64,000 bases of DNA, taken from NCBI RefSeq assembly GCF_004359215.1, contig NC_090616.1, positions 1,713,976-1,777,975 on the forward strand, read 5' to 3'. The position numbers were made by a program, and so were the translations under genes. The first letter of the stretch is position 1; every line of letters begins with the position of its first letter. The DNA comes from Bremia lactucae (lineage: Eukaryota > Oomycota > Peronosporomycetes > Peronosporales > Peronosporaceae). Under the pieces are notes generated by a model. It did not search any database. It had not been told where the DNA came from and was given only the letters and a program-made list of their open reading frames with translations. Shown piece by piece: positions 1 to 10,526 of the stretch.

Positions 1-725
1 AGTCGAAAATCACAATGCGGTGCTTTGCGGCAAAAAGCGCATGTTACCAACTTGCAGGAAGACATTAATGTGTTCGCAACATGTCCAATACGGCCGAACT
101 CCAAAAAAATGAGTCGCAGGAACGGTTCAAGACTTTAAATTCATTAAATAATGAACTCAAGTTTATTAAGGCTGTTCAAAGTGGAGCAGAAGAAAATCAC
201 AATGCGGTGATTTGCGGCAAAAAGCGCATGTAACCAACTTGCAGGAAGACATTAATGTGTTCGCAACATGTCCAAAACGGCCGAACTCCAAAAAAACGAG
301 TCGCAGGAACGCCTCAAGACTTAAGATTCATTAAATAATGAACTCAAGTTTATTAAGGCTGTACAAATTGGAGCAGTAGAAAATCACAATGCGGTGCTTT
401 GCGGCAAAAAGCGCATGTTACCAACTTGCAGGAAGACATTACTGTGGTTGCAACATGTCCAATACGGCCGAACTCCAAAAAACCGTGTAGCTGAAACGCC
501 TCAAGACTTATTAAATAATGAACTCAATTTTATTAAGGCTGTACAAATTGGAGCAGTCGAAAATCACAATGCGGTGATTTGCGGCAAAATGCTGCATGTA
601 ACCAACTTGCAGGAAGACAATACTGTGGTTGCAACATGTCGAACACGGCCGAACTCCATTAAAAAGGTGTAGCACGAACGGTTCAAGACTTTAATTTACT
701 AAATAGTGAACTCAAGTTTATTGAG
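1..725. repeat. Tandem repeat, ~187/187/180-bp units
   Basis: Four diverged units share a core beginning near positions 6, 193, 380 and 560 (AAAATCACAATGCGG). The 187-bp period is not a multiple of three, while the last unit is 180 bp, so the frame slips between units. In changing frames each unit encodes a charged, helix-prone module (for example NELKFIKAVQ and LQKNESQERFKTL). This suggests a decayed gene for a protein with ~60-residue coiled-coil-like repeats. No intact gene is seen and the array runs off the left edge. Confidence 0.8.
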
Positions 726-769
726 GCTGTTAATACAATTAACTTAGAGTGAAGCGATTAGCTCCAAGG

Positions 770-1240
770 CGTCCCACCTAGATAAACAATACAGGCTTTG
801 TTGCAGCCAATAATGAGATTTTTTGAGCTGTGCACACGGTACGATCGCAAAAAATTCCATTACAACCAGGACGCTGACGCTTAGATATAGGTCCAAATAC
901 GCTTCCTCATAGGCTTCAACGTTAGCGATTGTGTTATCACCAACTTTGGCGGGTACGCCCTATGTAACAGCCACAGCTGAAATCCCTTGCACAGGGCTCA
1001 TCTCCATAACCGCGGCATATGCCATCTAGTAGTCAACGCCAAATATCTGTTTGTTGCCACAAGCAGCAAGTCATGCTTACAGGAGCAATTGATTCCATCG
1101 GTCGGTCTTTGTTATAGATACCCACCTGCTGTGAAGAATCTTGTAATCCTTGGGCCAAAGAATTACCGACTAGACACTATTGCTTTTGAGCGCCATCAAT
1201 TCCTCATTGACTGTATCGATCAAACCGGCGCGCCTTAGTC
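770..1240 (-). pseudogene. Copia-type reverse transcriptase fragment
   Basis: The minus strand, read through several stops and frame changes, gives pieces typical of the Copia (RVT_2) reverse transcriptase: KILHSRWV, then LAACGNKQIFGVDY, then AAVMEMSPVQ and GVPAKVGDN, and a KSLY-like piece near the end. These are in family order. Only the N-terminal half of the RT is present, with no integrase, protease or LTR. It is a dead relic. Confidence 0.7.
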
Positions 1241-1244
1241 TTTT

Positions 1245-1639
1245 CATGTATGAACGGCATCCGAAAGCTCAAAGTGGAGATCTAATGCCACCGACGGCTG
1301 AATGACCGTTCTTAACGTATCGAAGCGCAAACGTCGCGTAAAGAAGTTTTAGCTCAATTTCCATTGTAGTTACAACCACGTTGAAGTATGTATATGAATT
1401 TATGAAGCAGATAGGCAATTCTCCAGTCCTTATCCAACGTCTATAATTATAAAGCAAACCTCGAGAGGTAAATCGCTGCAGCTTTTCACTCTCACAGCCG
1501 CGCATACTTGATCAAATGTTAATAGGACGCTGCAGATTATCTGGACAGTTGCTAGAATGTATCGATTCTAAATTGTTCGACACAGTGAAAGATTGAGTGA
1601 CTCGAGCTTCAAACATCGTAAGATGCTAAGAATGTGATG
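1245..1639. other. No recognised gene
   Basis: Non-coding stretch between the Copia and Gypsy relics. A 78-codon minus-strand frame (1269-1505) resembles nothing I recognise and is probably chance. Confidence 0.5.
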
Positions 1640-2430
1640 ACATTGGCCAAAACCAGTGCACTCTCAACCAAGCATAGCTTCACCAGTAAATTAAGCCAGC
1701 ACATCGTTGAGCCGGAATCGTGGGGCCATTTGGCTTGTTGAAAGCGTGCACAATGCCAGATTTTTTCACACAGAAATCGGACTTGAATGTGGCGAGATAC
1801 TCTCGCTGCCATGGCCAGCCTTACTGCGGCTCTCAAAAATTCATCGATGGCAAGGACTTGATCACACGCAATTTTTCGACCCGGGCATTAGGTCAATCTC
1901 ATGCCGCCCACCACGATCCGCTGGAAGCTCAGCAGGAATACTCTCCGCGAAAATATCGTCATACTCACGCACGAGATTGTAAACGGGGTTGCCCGAATCA
2001 CGAAGTGCATCCGAGTAAATATGTGCGAGATGAAGTCTTTGCGAGGTGTCCGAGGACTGCCCCGCGAAGAATTCTTCTTGCGCTAATTTAAGTTCAGCGC
2101 TCTTTGAGCAGCCTTCAAATCTTGTTCATTAGCTGTTTCGACGGCTACAATTGCTCGATATCACCGACCTTGAGGTCATAGAGGAAATCTTTACAAGATA
2201 AGTTCAATAGAGATGCGATTTCTTGGGCCTCGCACGGAGAGCGCTACCTCAATGTAGCGACCGCGATGTAAAGACCCGTCCACACATTTAAGCGCGAAAA
2301 CGGATTCCGTCAAAACCAACTCGTCTTTAACTGTAAATTACAAGACGATCGTCATCTCGGAGATCGGCGTGTTCCGCTCTTGCGTAGCCTTCTGCGCCTT
2401 TAACCCCTGCTCGAGACTGGCATATCGCTG
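1640..2430 (-). pseudogene. Gypsy pol fragment: protease-RT linker and RT fingers
   Basis: Minus-strand translation gives the linker module (ALKCVDGSLHRGRYIEVALS, then FLYDLKVGDIEQL) and the segment before RT (NPVYNLVREYDDIFAESIPA, then DRGGRHEIDLMPGSK). Degenerate RT fingers follow (SISPHSSP) and end near 1700. This is the usual order in oomycete chromodomain Gypsy elements. Stops and frameshifts are frequent and the catalytic palm is missing. Confidence 0.75.
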
Positions 2431-2812
2431 TCTTATATTAATAATGCGCCCCCTCTAGATGTGGAAGCGCAGTCTTCACCACGTCGTTCATTCACACGCA
2501 AACCTACAGGCCGCTCAGTCTCGTAAGAAAGAAGCGGCAGCTTGTCATCGACCGCCTCGGTAGTAATTGGAAGCTGCTGCTTAGCCCTTTCAGTTGCATA
2601 CGGGAACCTCTGTTCGACTGCCTCAAAAGTCATAGGGAGTATCTGCTTAACCAATGTCTTTTTGTATGCGAGAACCTCTGTTCGACCACCTCGTTATAAA
2701 CTGAAAGCCTCTGCTCAATCGATGTAGTCGATACGGTAATTCCTGCTCTACCGCCTCGTTCTTTGGTTCTGTCAGTAAGAGTGCGCCAAACATACCGCGC
2801 ACAGAGGGCCAT
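2430..2812 (-). repeat. Degenerate short coding repeat in a Gypsy linker
   Basis: The minus strand repeats a module of about 13 residues around EAVEQR(F/L)P: FEAVEQRFPYATERAK, TTEAVDDKLP, TSIEQRLSVYNEVVEQRF. It lies directly upstream of, and on the same strand as, the linker at 1640-2430, so it is probably a repetitive linker of the same element. Two frames are needed to read it, so it is broken. Confidence 0.5.
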
Positions 2813-2939
2813 CGCTCTCTCTGTGCTGACTTCTAGTCGTGGCGAGTTTGTTCACGACCCTGACCTGAGGCCAATTGGATGCTGCAACGAGTAATTGAGT
2901 TAATATTTCACTCACATAATTTCTGCTTCGGCGGTTGAT

Positions 2940-3140
2940 GGCTTTTAGACGAACCTGTACTGGATGACACAAAAGCTGCACTTAGTGCGCGGAATGGGCC
3001 ATCGACCCTAAAGATCCTACGGATCCATTTTATTTCTTGATTAAGGAATTTCACGATGTGGTGTGTAAAAATCTACGACCTGTTTTACCTCCCGATAGAG
3101 GTGTTCGTCATGAATTTGACTTGGTTCCGGAAATTAAATA
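2940..3140 (+). pseudogene. Inverted protease-RT linker fragment of a Gypsy element
   Basis: The plus strand encodes LDDTKAALSARNGPSTLKILR and then VLPPDRGVRHEFDLVPE. This matches the linker seen on the minus strand in the elements near 23 kb and 40.7 kb. Here it lies opposite to its protease (3140-3343, minus) and to the downstream linker and RT (1640-2430, minus), so it has been inverted within the relic. Confidence 0.75.
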
Positions 3141-3343
3141 AGCCAATCGTTATGCGGCTGATACCGTGATGACCACGGTATTCCGAGGATGCAATCGAAT
3201 ACATAGTTCATCTCGTGAATAAGAAACATCGTTGCTCGCAAAGCCATCAAAGTGGATGGCAAAATAATCCTGATGTCACCCGGACCCTCTTGAACCGTGG
3301 TGTAGATGGGAGAAGGAATCACGAAATAAATTGTTCGAAGCAC
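3140..3343 (-). pseudogene. Gypsy aspartic protease, C-terminal part
   Basis: The minus strand reads MNYVFDCILGIPWSSRYQP. This is the conserved C-terminal retropepsin element (ILGMPWLARYQP-type) of oomycete Gypsy proteases. The catalytic DSGAS segment is not visible. It follows the gag relic at 3394-4403 in sense order. Confidence 0.65.
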
Positions 3344-3393
3344 CAGAGTATAACAACGATTGAAGTGGTCGATTCACTCCAGCAACGACTAGA

Positions 3394-4403
3394 CTAATGA
3401 TGATCTCTATCGACTCGTCGCGCATGGTGGTGGGTGTGAATCACCGAGGTAGTCGGGGCTCCGTTTCTGCCAGTAGGGCGACAAGGACTACTTGTTTTTT
3501 TTGGCGGGGGCATCGACGATACTACAGCATCTCCTCGTGAGATTGCTGTGTTAGAGGCCACCGGCGCAGATCGCGGCAAACGGCCGCACAATTGCCTGTC
3601 TTGCCGCGTCGAAACACTTCATCATGTTTTGCCTGCCTTGCGAAGCCATGTCGATCGGCTGCGTAATGATACACGAAGCAAGCTGTCGTGTTCAAAAACG
3701 TTATCACGCATCGAGAGCTTGTCCTGTCGAAGGGAGAAGAAGTATGGGCACCGGCAAGACTCGTCTTGCGGAAGCTCGAATGCATCAGCGTTGGAAACGC
3801 GATTTCGTTCACGACTAATTTCTCAAGTGCCCATTTCTTTGCCTTGCCTGACAATCCAGATAGCAGCAAGCTGAGTTTAGCCGTCGGAGCGTCAATCAAT
3901 CTTGACGCTTTTGCCATGTCAATCTCGCGAAGCCATCTATTCAGAGGGACCCGATCCGGACGATACTAAAGTATGCCGACGTCTTCATTTTAATAGCGTT
4001 GTGCGTTAAAGAACGCGAGGGAATCGATACTCGCCGATACGATTCGGCAAGCTCGCGCACCATGTAGTCTTGGATAGCGGCACGCTTTCGGTCAAGCGTC
4101 GCTGTGCTCAGCAGCGAAGTCACGACGATCTCTCCATACACCACCGCGAGGCGGTGTAGTGCCTGCCACTCCACCGAGTGGAGGTGAGAAAAGTTTGCAC
4201 GGTCCAGCGAGGCCGCTGGAGTCACCGAAGTATGGTTCGTGCTCATCCCAAATGTGGCGTTGAAAGAACTTTGAAGTGCGACCAGGTGTAATGTCTCTCG
4301 CTTTCGACGTAAGAAGGTCCCTGGGGTGAGAGTCGTTACCGCTCTCACCACGTAACACGCTAGAAAGCTTCAAGGAAACACTATATTTATGAGGGAGAAT
4401 CAA
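3394..4403 (-). pseudogene. Gypsy gag relic
   Basis: The block LSLLLSGLSGKAKKWALEKL, followed by AFPTL, matches the capsid-like Retrotrans_gag core of oomycete Gypsy elements. After frame changes, fragments such as FDRTSSR and ITFLNT follow. The upstream minus-strand frames (3941-4351, 4092-4403) probably hold the gag N-terminus but are not recognisable. Several frameshifts are present and no LTR is seen beside it. Confidence 0.6.
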
Positions 4404-5015
4404 CTCGGTTTAATTTTTTTATTTTATAGTTTTAGTTTCGTACAAAGTACGAAATTGTATCCGTGCTCTTGGGTACCACTCCAATACATATCGACTTGTC
4501 ATTGGCTAATGTTATGGAGGTGCCGGACCCCAATAATATAAACGATAATAAATGACTCGCAGTATCCGCTAATCGAATACTGCCATATACCTACTTGTGT
4601 CATTAGTCTCGATACTTCACGTACACGGACGAGCAGAAGAATGTTATAAGTAGAAGTCTCAGCTACTCTAGGTCAATACTACGTCTTCAGTATAGAGAAA
4701 TATAAAATTGTATTAATATTATGTTTCTACGTCCCGATCTTCTAATTACTGAATTTAATATACAATTAAAGTAGCAAACTAGAATAGCAGTAACTATTAT
4801 GGGTGTTAGGGTGTCTGTATTAAAATATTATTAATAATACGACCACTTCTTATTTACCTCGTCTAAATAATTTTAAAATACATTGTTTCGATCTTGACGA
4901 CGAACAAAGGTGTGTTGGGCATTGTTGGACATCGAGTGTGTTAATACTTGCATGGGCTGGGATGCAAGGCGTCAATATGTAAGCTTTTTTTTCCGGCAGT
5001 ACAGTAAGACAGCTG
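4404..5015. other. AT-rich stretch, probable LINE 3' flank
   Basis: AT-rich sequence without a convincing gene. It lies directly downstream of the minus-strand LINE frame and may include its 3' untranslated region. No poly(A) tail or target-site duplication could be set with confidence. Confidence 0.4.
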
Positions 5016-6683
5016 TTAATCCAGAAATCGGACTTGAAAGAGCGTAGCATTTTGCTGCATAAACCCTCCTAAAGACGGAGTTCGCTTGAGCTCATGTAGC
5101 AGCCGGCGAAGCGAAGTTTGTTGTAGATCATCATAATTTCGGCGAAAGCAGGCGCGAATATGGGCACTGAAAGTGGTGTAAATCACCCGCAAAGCCGGAA
5201 TGGGTGGCATCGGTCGACTTTTATTGAAAATTCGACTGTTGCGTTCAGTCCATAGCAGGTGAAGAGTAACAGAACGTAGGATATGCCACACGTCCTCGAT
5301 TCCGGATCGATCGGTCGCCCACTTTTTAAAGAGACACGGCGGACGCCCGAGAGCGATAGCATACCAGCTCGGTTTTTTCCGGAAAAAAACTTTCCAATCA
5401 TGGCTAATGCACGTCCACAGAGCAGCAGCCAAAGTGCATTCGAAAATCAAATGGCGTTCAGTCTCGACCAAAGCACAACCGTCTTTCGGACAGTATATAA
5501 TGTCGGGATCTGTCACCGACAGGAAAGAGAAACGAGAGCGAACTGGAAGCAATCGGAAGGCCACACGAAATTGTAGGTCATCAAAAATTGGTAGAAGTAG
5601 CTGTCGAAGTCGTTTGCGCAATTGTATAAATCGCGTTACTTCCCCGTCGGATGTTCTGTTGTCGTGTAACGTAATCGGGTGGGGTCTGATGTGTGTACTT
5701 GGTTTCTGAATTAAATGTAGAAGTGCCAAGCGGGAAACATCAGGTGCGACGTGTACCCGGCCGTTGACTAGAACACCCACATAGGGTGTAGAAATCCTTG
5801 ACGTACGTGAAATCGCACTATTCACAGGTGTTCCGCATAAGGTCGCAATCCTAAGAAACACTTGCAGTAGTTCACGATAGAGAGTCTTGAGCCACCGGAA
5901 CTGCTTGTACGGGTGGACCGCAGCATAACTGTAGTCAATGTGAGTCTCTGCAAAATTGGTTTCAGAAGGCCAATGACCGTCACCATCAAGCACGTCGGCA
6001 AGGGCACGTATTCGAAACGCACGTGCCATGTGACGACGGAAACTACGCTGTGGCTCTGCCACCATGCACAAACTGCGGCGGGAAGTGAGTTGGCCAGGAA
6101 CTCGCGACTTAGGTTCGTACTGAAAGATCGGATCCCCGTGAAACCAGATCGGCTCTTGCATCGCGTACTCGAGTCTTGTGGCGTGTGCGATGTCATGCCA
6201 AGTCACTGGCCATCGGAGTTCAAACCAATTGCGCCAAGTAATGCGCCACCACGTCGGTAGGCTGGTCCAGTTGAGATCGAAGCCGTGGCGCCGGGGATTT
6301 ACCGTCAAGAAATCGAGCGGACTTTGTGGTCCCCAGTCTGGAAAGAAACCGGCAATGAGTCGAAGCCCCGGCGTGGTCCAATTGCAGTTTATTGGGTTAG
6401 CATCGTTTACAAACCGTAAAAGCGTTTGTATACGTTGCCGCTGCACTAGGTCGCTGATGTTGGGGAGCTGGAGTCCGCCTTTATCTCGACGTTTGTGCAG
6501 GATTTCATTCGGTACCAGTTGAAAGTACCTCTCACCGCGTTCATACTTTCTACCGAGCACAAAGCGATGTAGAGCGGCTTGCCATTGTTTCAGTACGCGA
6601 TCGGGAACGACGACGTGCATGGTGTAGTGCCAAAGGCGCGACAACACCATAGTAGCAGTAACTATTAGTAGGGTTGGTATCAA
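5016..6683 (-). pseudogene. 5'-truncated LINE-type reverse transcriptase, C-terminal half
   Basis: A 555-codon open frame corresponds to the region downstream of the RT catalytic palm in plant/oomycete LINE ORF2 proteins. It starts in the thumb-like segment (SRLWHYTMHV, then LHRFVLG) and passes a Trp-rich region. It ends with a zf-RVT-type cysteine/histidine motif near residues 398-416 (CPKDGC, then ERHLIFEC), followed by LLWTERNSRIF. No YxDD palm or endonuclease domain is present, and the frame starts without a good ATG in AT-rich DNA, so this is a classic 5'-truncated insertion. The long frame without stops suggests a fairly recent insertion. It is not expected to be functional. Confidence 0.8.
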
Positions 6684-6961
6684 TTAAAAATAAATTAATC
6701 AACAGAGCTTTTTTTGTTGCCTCAATATAACTAAATTTGTCAATGTTTGAAGTATTTTATTAAATTATCAAATGATACTAATTTTGTTGTTCTTAATTAA
6801 GTTCCTCTTGTAGGAAAACTATTTTCCTCTATGTATCGGGACACCCCAGAAAAAATGGAAAAGTATTTGTTCGAATTCTAGAAAAATAGCAATATCCCCC
6901 AAAATAAAAATCTCAATTTTAAAAACTTGCATTCAACAAACTCGTTCAAAAAAGCACATTG
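6684..6961. other. AT-rich intergenic region
   Basis: Short AT-rich spacer between the LINE and the 3' end of the methyltransferase-like gene. Nothing recognised. Confidence 0.4.
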
Positions 6962-9259
6962 TCAGTCAGCACCTTCAGCTGTAAAATTAAACGTAAATGC
7001 CGCATGTTGCATCACCTGGGACGTTCCAGTCCCACTTGTTTCTTCGTCCACAGGACTGTCCACATTCATTAAATCAGACTGAAAGAGCTCTTTCGAATGC
7101 CCTTGTATCATCGCATTGCCATTGTGTTTCACAGTCACCACTTGATCATTCAATTCAAACATCTTGAGCTTGGAATAATACGCTTCATTTTCAAAACGAC
7201 GGCTACTAGTCGCAATCTCCAAAGAAGGTTCTTGTAAAAACACAAGACGCATAGCGTGTTCGGCTTCATGTCCAATAACATCCATCTGGGCACAAGAAGA
7301 CGAGCAATAAACGTTTGTTTTACAAACCTTACATCGTCGTAACGAGGTCCCTTGGGTCGCAACTTCGCTTCGTGTTTTGCCACAATGAAAACAACTCATT
7401 CCACGCCACGCTATTGGCATCAAAGCTTGCGTTTGACGGCGCCACACGGTCAAGCTGTACGCGGAATTGCCCCAATTCGGCAACAAAACTTCTTGAACAA
7501 GCCTAAAACAACGTTCAAGCTCGTTTTCAAAGCAACTGTCGCCAGTATCGCCTTGCCACTCGCCAATATGTAGCACAACGTCGCCTTGAAACAATTGCAG
7601 ACTTTGAAGAGCCATGGGATCATTTGGTGGGGGGTAGCATAGCAACAAGCTTTTTTTTGTGGCCATGGAGTCGTGAGAAAGCACTTCAGGACCTCCTTTT
7701 TGAACCGTACAAAAAGGAGGAACTTGGCCATGATACTCGTTAAAAAGCGTTTTGTTCGAGTGTGGTGGGGTCTTGTCAAATGCTACAATATCCACGCCAG
7801 TACGTTGCAAGAGAGAACTCCAATATCCCGTCCCGGCGCCAATTTCCACAATTGGAGCGTATTGTTGTATCAGGTTTAAAGCTTCGTGAGTCGGTGTGGC
7901 GTACGCGAACAAGTGACAGCACCAATCGCGGCAATTATTACGCCATTGCGTTAAAAGCGCATAACTTGGCATGGTCGATACGGTCGTATTCATGTCTTGT
8001 TGTTTTGTTTCCTTACGGCGACGGTCTTTCCTTTCGCGTCGATAGTGACGTTTGAGTGGCTTTTTCAAGCTCTTTTGAAGGTCTTTTCGCGTCCCTGCGG
8101 CCACCACGGCATCCATTTCACCATCCATTCCGACTCCTTCTTCGTAGAATAATCGGATGCCTTCACGAATGCGTGCGTGGAAGATACGAAGCAAACTATT
8201 TGCTTCACTTGTTGCTCCTTCGCCAAGAGCTAATGATGTGAGAACTCGTGACGGAATCGCCGGATGTGAAAGTTCATTGGTTAAAAACTCGTCCAATAAC
8301 CATGCAGTATTGGGTGTGTACTGTTCCAACTCAATAAAATACGTTTCAGGGGACGGTACCGTGTCACAGGCACGTCCATTAAGTACGAGACTGGTGTAAT
8401 ATGTACAAAAGTACATTTGATCAAACACACAGGCAAGTGCGATAGGCAAGTGCTGGCGCGAGGCCGCGCCAAGTGTTTGGTGCGCTTGCTGCAACAGCGT
8501 TTGCAACTTTGCGAGCAAGTGCATTTCTTCGCGAACTTCTGTTGCTGCGTTTTGACCATTATGCGTCCCGCCTGCCGTACGTTGTTTCTTCAGTTGCCGT
8601 ACCACCGCATCAAGTCGGTTTATTGCGAATGTAGTCCAGACACGGCTTTGAAAGATACTTGCACTTATCCGTCCGAGTCGAATGATCTGATAGAGACATT
8701 GTAGCAGTCTTTGCCCACCAGTAGGCAACGCTGCCGCAGGATCCGCGTCGTCTCGTAGCACAACCGCGTGCTGTAGGACTCCGTGTTGACATTTACGACA
8801 CTGCGCAGTCTCCAAGAGGTCGCGTGGAGTCGTTTCATTCACATCCTTGTCCTTGATGCCACAGGATCGTGATCCATTTACACATGAACAGCCAGGGACG
8901 CTACACGCTCGTAGAGCACACGTGTCTGGCAGTACATCAGCCAGACGCTGCACCACGAGCGAGTGTGTATCCGCTGTGTCCTTAGCCTCGTCTTGCTTCG
9001 CATTGAGATTAATTGATAAAGAGCGAGTTATACTAGGAGTTGGCTCCACGAGTGCGAGCTTGGTACTACGTGGTCGCTGCCGTCGTCGCGTCTTTTTGCT
9101 CTGTTGGCGCTGCTTTACGTGGCTTGCTACGTCTCCATCCACCTCGAGTCCGAACTCAGCTGCTAGTGCTGCCATTTCATCTTCGATAAACGCGATCTCG
9201 CCCGCCTGGAATCCCACATGACCGGCTTTGCGCTTGCGTATATTGCTCGGTTTGCCCAT
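6962..9259 (-). CDS. Methyltransferase-like protein with C-terminal MYND zinc finger
   Basis: Predicted 765-residue protein. Around residue 470 it carries a SAM-binding motif I (VEIGAGTGYW) and, shortly after, an acidic-loop-like VAFDKTPP, typical of a class I methyltransferase fold. Near residues 620-660 a MYND-like finger follows (CFHC, RCKVC, VYCSSSC, then H), in which the last Cys appears replaced by His. The N-terminal third is basic and has a Cys-rich patch (CALRACSVPGCSCVNG). A basic KR-rich stretch precedes the methyltransferase part. The start at 9259 (MGKPSN) is preferred over the upstream in-frame 9454 because the extra 65 residues are low quality and an Inr-like site lies at about 9340. 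The substrate is unknown. The MYND finger suggests docking to Pro-rich partners. No intron is needed. Confidence 0.8.
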   Translation of the reverse strand: MGKPSNIRKRKAGHVGFQAGEIAFIEDEMAALAAEFGLEVDGDVASHVKQRQQSKKTRRRQRPRSTKLALVEPTPSITRSLSINLNAKQDEAKDTADTHSLVVQRLADVLPDTCALRACSVPGCSCVNGSRSCGIKDKDVNETTPRDLLETAQCRKCQHGVLQHAVVLRDDADPAAALPTGGQRLLQCLYQIIRLGRISASIFQSRVWTTFAINRLDAVVRQLKKQRTAGGTHNGQNAATEVREEMHLLAKLQTLLQQAHQTLGAASRQHLPIALACVFDQMYFCTYYTSLVLNGRACDTVPSPETYFIELEQYTPNTAWLLDEFLTNELSHPAIPSRVLTSLALGEGATSEANSLLRIFHARIREGIRLFYEEGVGMDGEMDAVVAAGTRKDLQKSLKKPLKRHYRRERKDRRRKETKQQDMNTTVSTMPSYALLTQWRNNCRDWCCHLFAYATPTHEALNLIQQYAPIVEIGAGTGYWSSLLQRTGVDIVAFDKTPPHSNKTLFNEYHGQVPPFCTVQKGGPEVLSHDSMATKKSLLLCYPPPNDPMALQSLQLFQGDVVLHIGEWQGDTGDSCFENELERCFRLVQEVLLPNWGNSAYSLTVWRRQTQALMPIAWRGMSCFHCGKTRSEVATQGTSLRRCKVCKTNVYCSSSCAQMDVIGHEAEHAMRLVFLQEPSLEIATSSRRFENEAYYSKLKMFELNDQVVTVKHNGNAMIQGHSKELFQSDLMNVDSPVDEETSGTGTSQVMQHAAFTFNFTAEGAD

Positions 9260-9336
9260 CTTGTAATCAGTGGTTGGGAACATGAAGTAGTTCATGTACA
9301 CGTTCAAGTGGGACACACTGCATTCGTAGCAATGCA

Positions 9337-9350
9337 ACACAATGATTGTT
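9337..9350 (-). promoter_or_regulatory. Inr-like initiator upstream of the MYND-methyltransferase gene
   Basis: The minus strand reads AATCATTGTGTTGCA, close to the oomycete initiator core TCAYTYY. It is about 80 nt upstream of the chosen ATG at 9259 and downstream of the alternative ATG at 9454. This favours the shorter protein. The assignment rests on motif similarity only. Confidence 0.35.
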
Positions 9351-9902
9351 TTGTTTGGTCCATTATTTTTTTGTTTTTTAAATTGACGAGATGAGTAATG
9401 ATATCGGGTAATATTGCTTGAATAGTAAGGAATACCAAGAAATGATTTAGCCAATCAGAGGGATTTTGTCTGTGGCAATAGTCCAAACATCTGTGGCACT
9501 AGTCGCACCCCTAATTATCGCTTCGCGTTAGTGACGATGAGCTTGTTACATTCGCTATAAATAGTAAGAAAATAACATTCCACAGAGGTCTTCCTGCATA
9601 GCTTTAATGCAGACGACCGCCCTGCGTGCAGCGCTATTCTATCACGCGAAGCGCATAAAACAAATGGTTTAACTTGGCCCTAGAGACGCAATCCCGCTCA
9701 ATAAATTCCGTAAAGTACTAAAATTCACCAACTATCTTCTACATCCTTCCCATCCAGTTTTCTCAAATAAACTTTTCCAATCGATTAAAATATGCCTTTC
9801 CATAGTTCTTTATGCACATGACGGGATTAGAAAGCTGAACACTTGTCAAATTATCCTCTCGTTCGGAGAGCGCCTCCACAACTTCGGATCTCGCGATATT
9901 TC

Positions 9903-10526
9903 ATGAAAGTGCTCCACCTCTTGTTATGCACGGCATTGGCCATCTCCCGTGTCTCGGGTGCCACAATTAGAGCTACTGCCTCTTCGCCCGCGGCCGCCTC
10001 CCCTACAACTTTGACAGAGACCTCGACCGCGCCTTTGACAGCGACTTCGACAGAGACAGTGACGACGCCTTCGACGGAGACAGTGACGACGCCTGCGACG
10101 GAGACATCGACGACGCCATCGACAGGGACAGTGACGACACCTTCGACGGAGACATCGACGAAACCTGCGACGGAGATATCGACGAAGCCTTCGACGGAGA
10201 CAGCCAAGGATTCTTCGTCGACGACGTCTAGTGACACTGCGGCCAACGATTCCTCTACCAGTTCTGAAACCATGGACGTAGTTGCGGACGCCGCGTTGTC
10301 ATCCTTGGCAGCATCAGCGTCTTTGGATTCCAGCGAATCGTCAATTAAAGTGCCGGATGACCTTGAGAACGAAGAGGATTCCGGTCCTACCGGAAACTCT
10401 GGTGGTGCAATCGCTCCTCGTCAAGGGCCAATGCTCCCTGGATCGTCCGATGCTGTGCTTCCGATCATGACGATGATGAATGCGATTGCCATTGTTGGCA
10501 CGGTTGTAATTTCCTACCTTCTGTAG
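9903..10526 (+). CDS. Secreted Ser/Thr-rich repeat protein, probably GPI-anchored
   Basis: Predicted 207-residue protein. It starts with a clear signal peptide (MKVLHLLLCTALAISRVSG). A region of about seven imperfect 8-residue repeats of the type TETxTTP(S/A) follows at roughly residues 40-105, encoded by a 24-bp DNA repeat. A Ser/Asp/Glu-rich stretch comes next, and the protein ends in a hydrophobic C-terminus (LPIMTMMNAIAIVGTVVISYLL-like) with no basic tail, as in GPI-anchor signals. This layout is typical of heavily O-glycosylated mucin-like cell-surface proteins of oomycetes. The internal ATG at 9903 is chosen because it starts the signal peptide; the in-frame ATG at 9843 would bury it. 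There are no catalytic motifs. The role in adhesion or wall structure is inferred. Confidence 0.75.
   Translation: MKVLHLLLCTALAISRVSGATIRATASSPAAASPTTLTETSTAPLTATSTETVTTPSTETVTTPATETSTTPSTGTVTTPSTETSTKPATEISTKPSTETAKDSSSTTSSDTAANDSSTSSETMDVVADAALSSLAASASLDSSESSIKVPDDLENEEDSGPTGNSGGAIAPRQGPMLPGSSDAVLPIMTMMNAIAIVGTVVISYLL

Noticed and set aside
1..725. Possible CRISPR-like array
   Set aside because: Units are long, contiguous and diverged, without unique spacers; the genome is eukaryotic.
5283..6522. Several 95-115-codon plus-strand frames
   Set aside because: Antisense shadows of the LINE reverse transcriptase.
9851..10273. 140-codon minus-strand frame rich in VSVEGV repeats
   Set aside because: Shadow of the Ser/Thr repeat region of the secreted protein on the plus strand.
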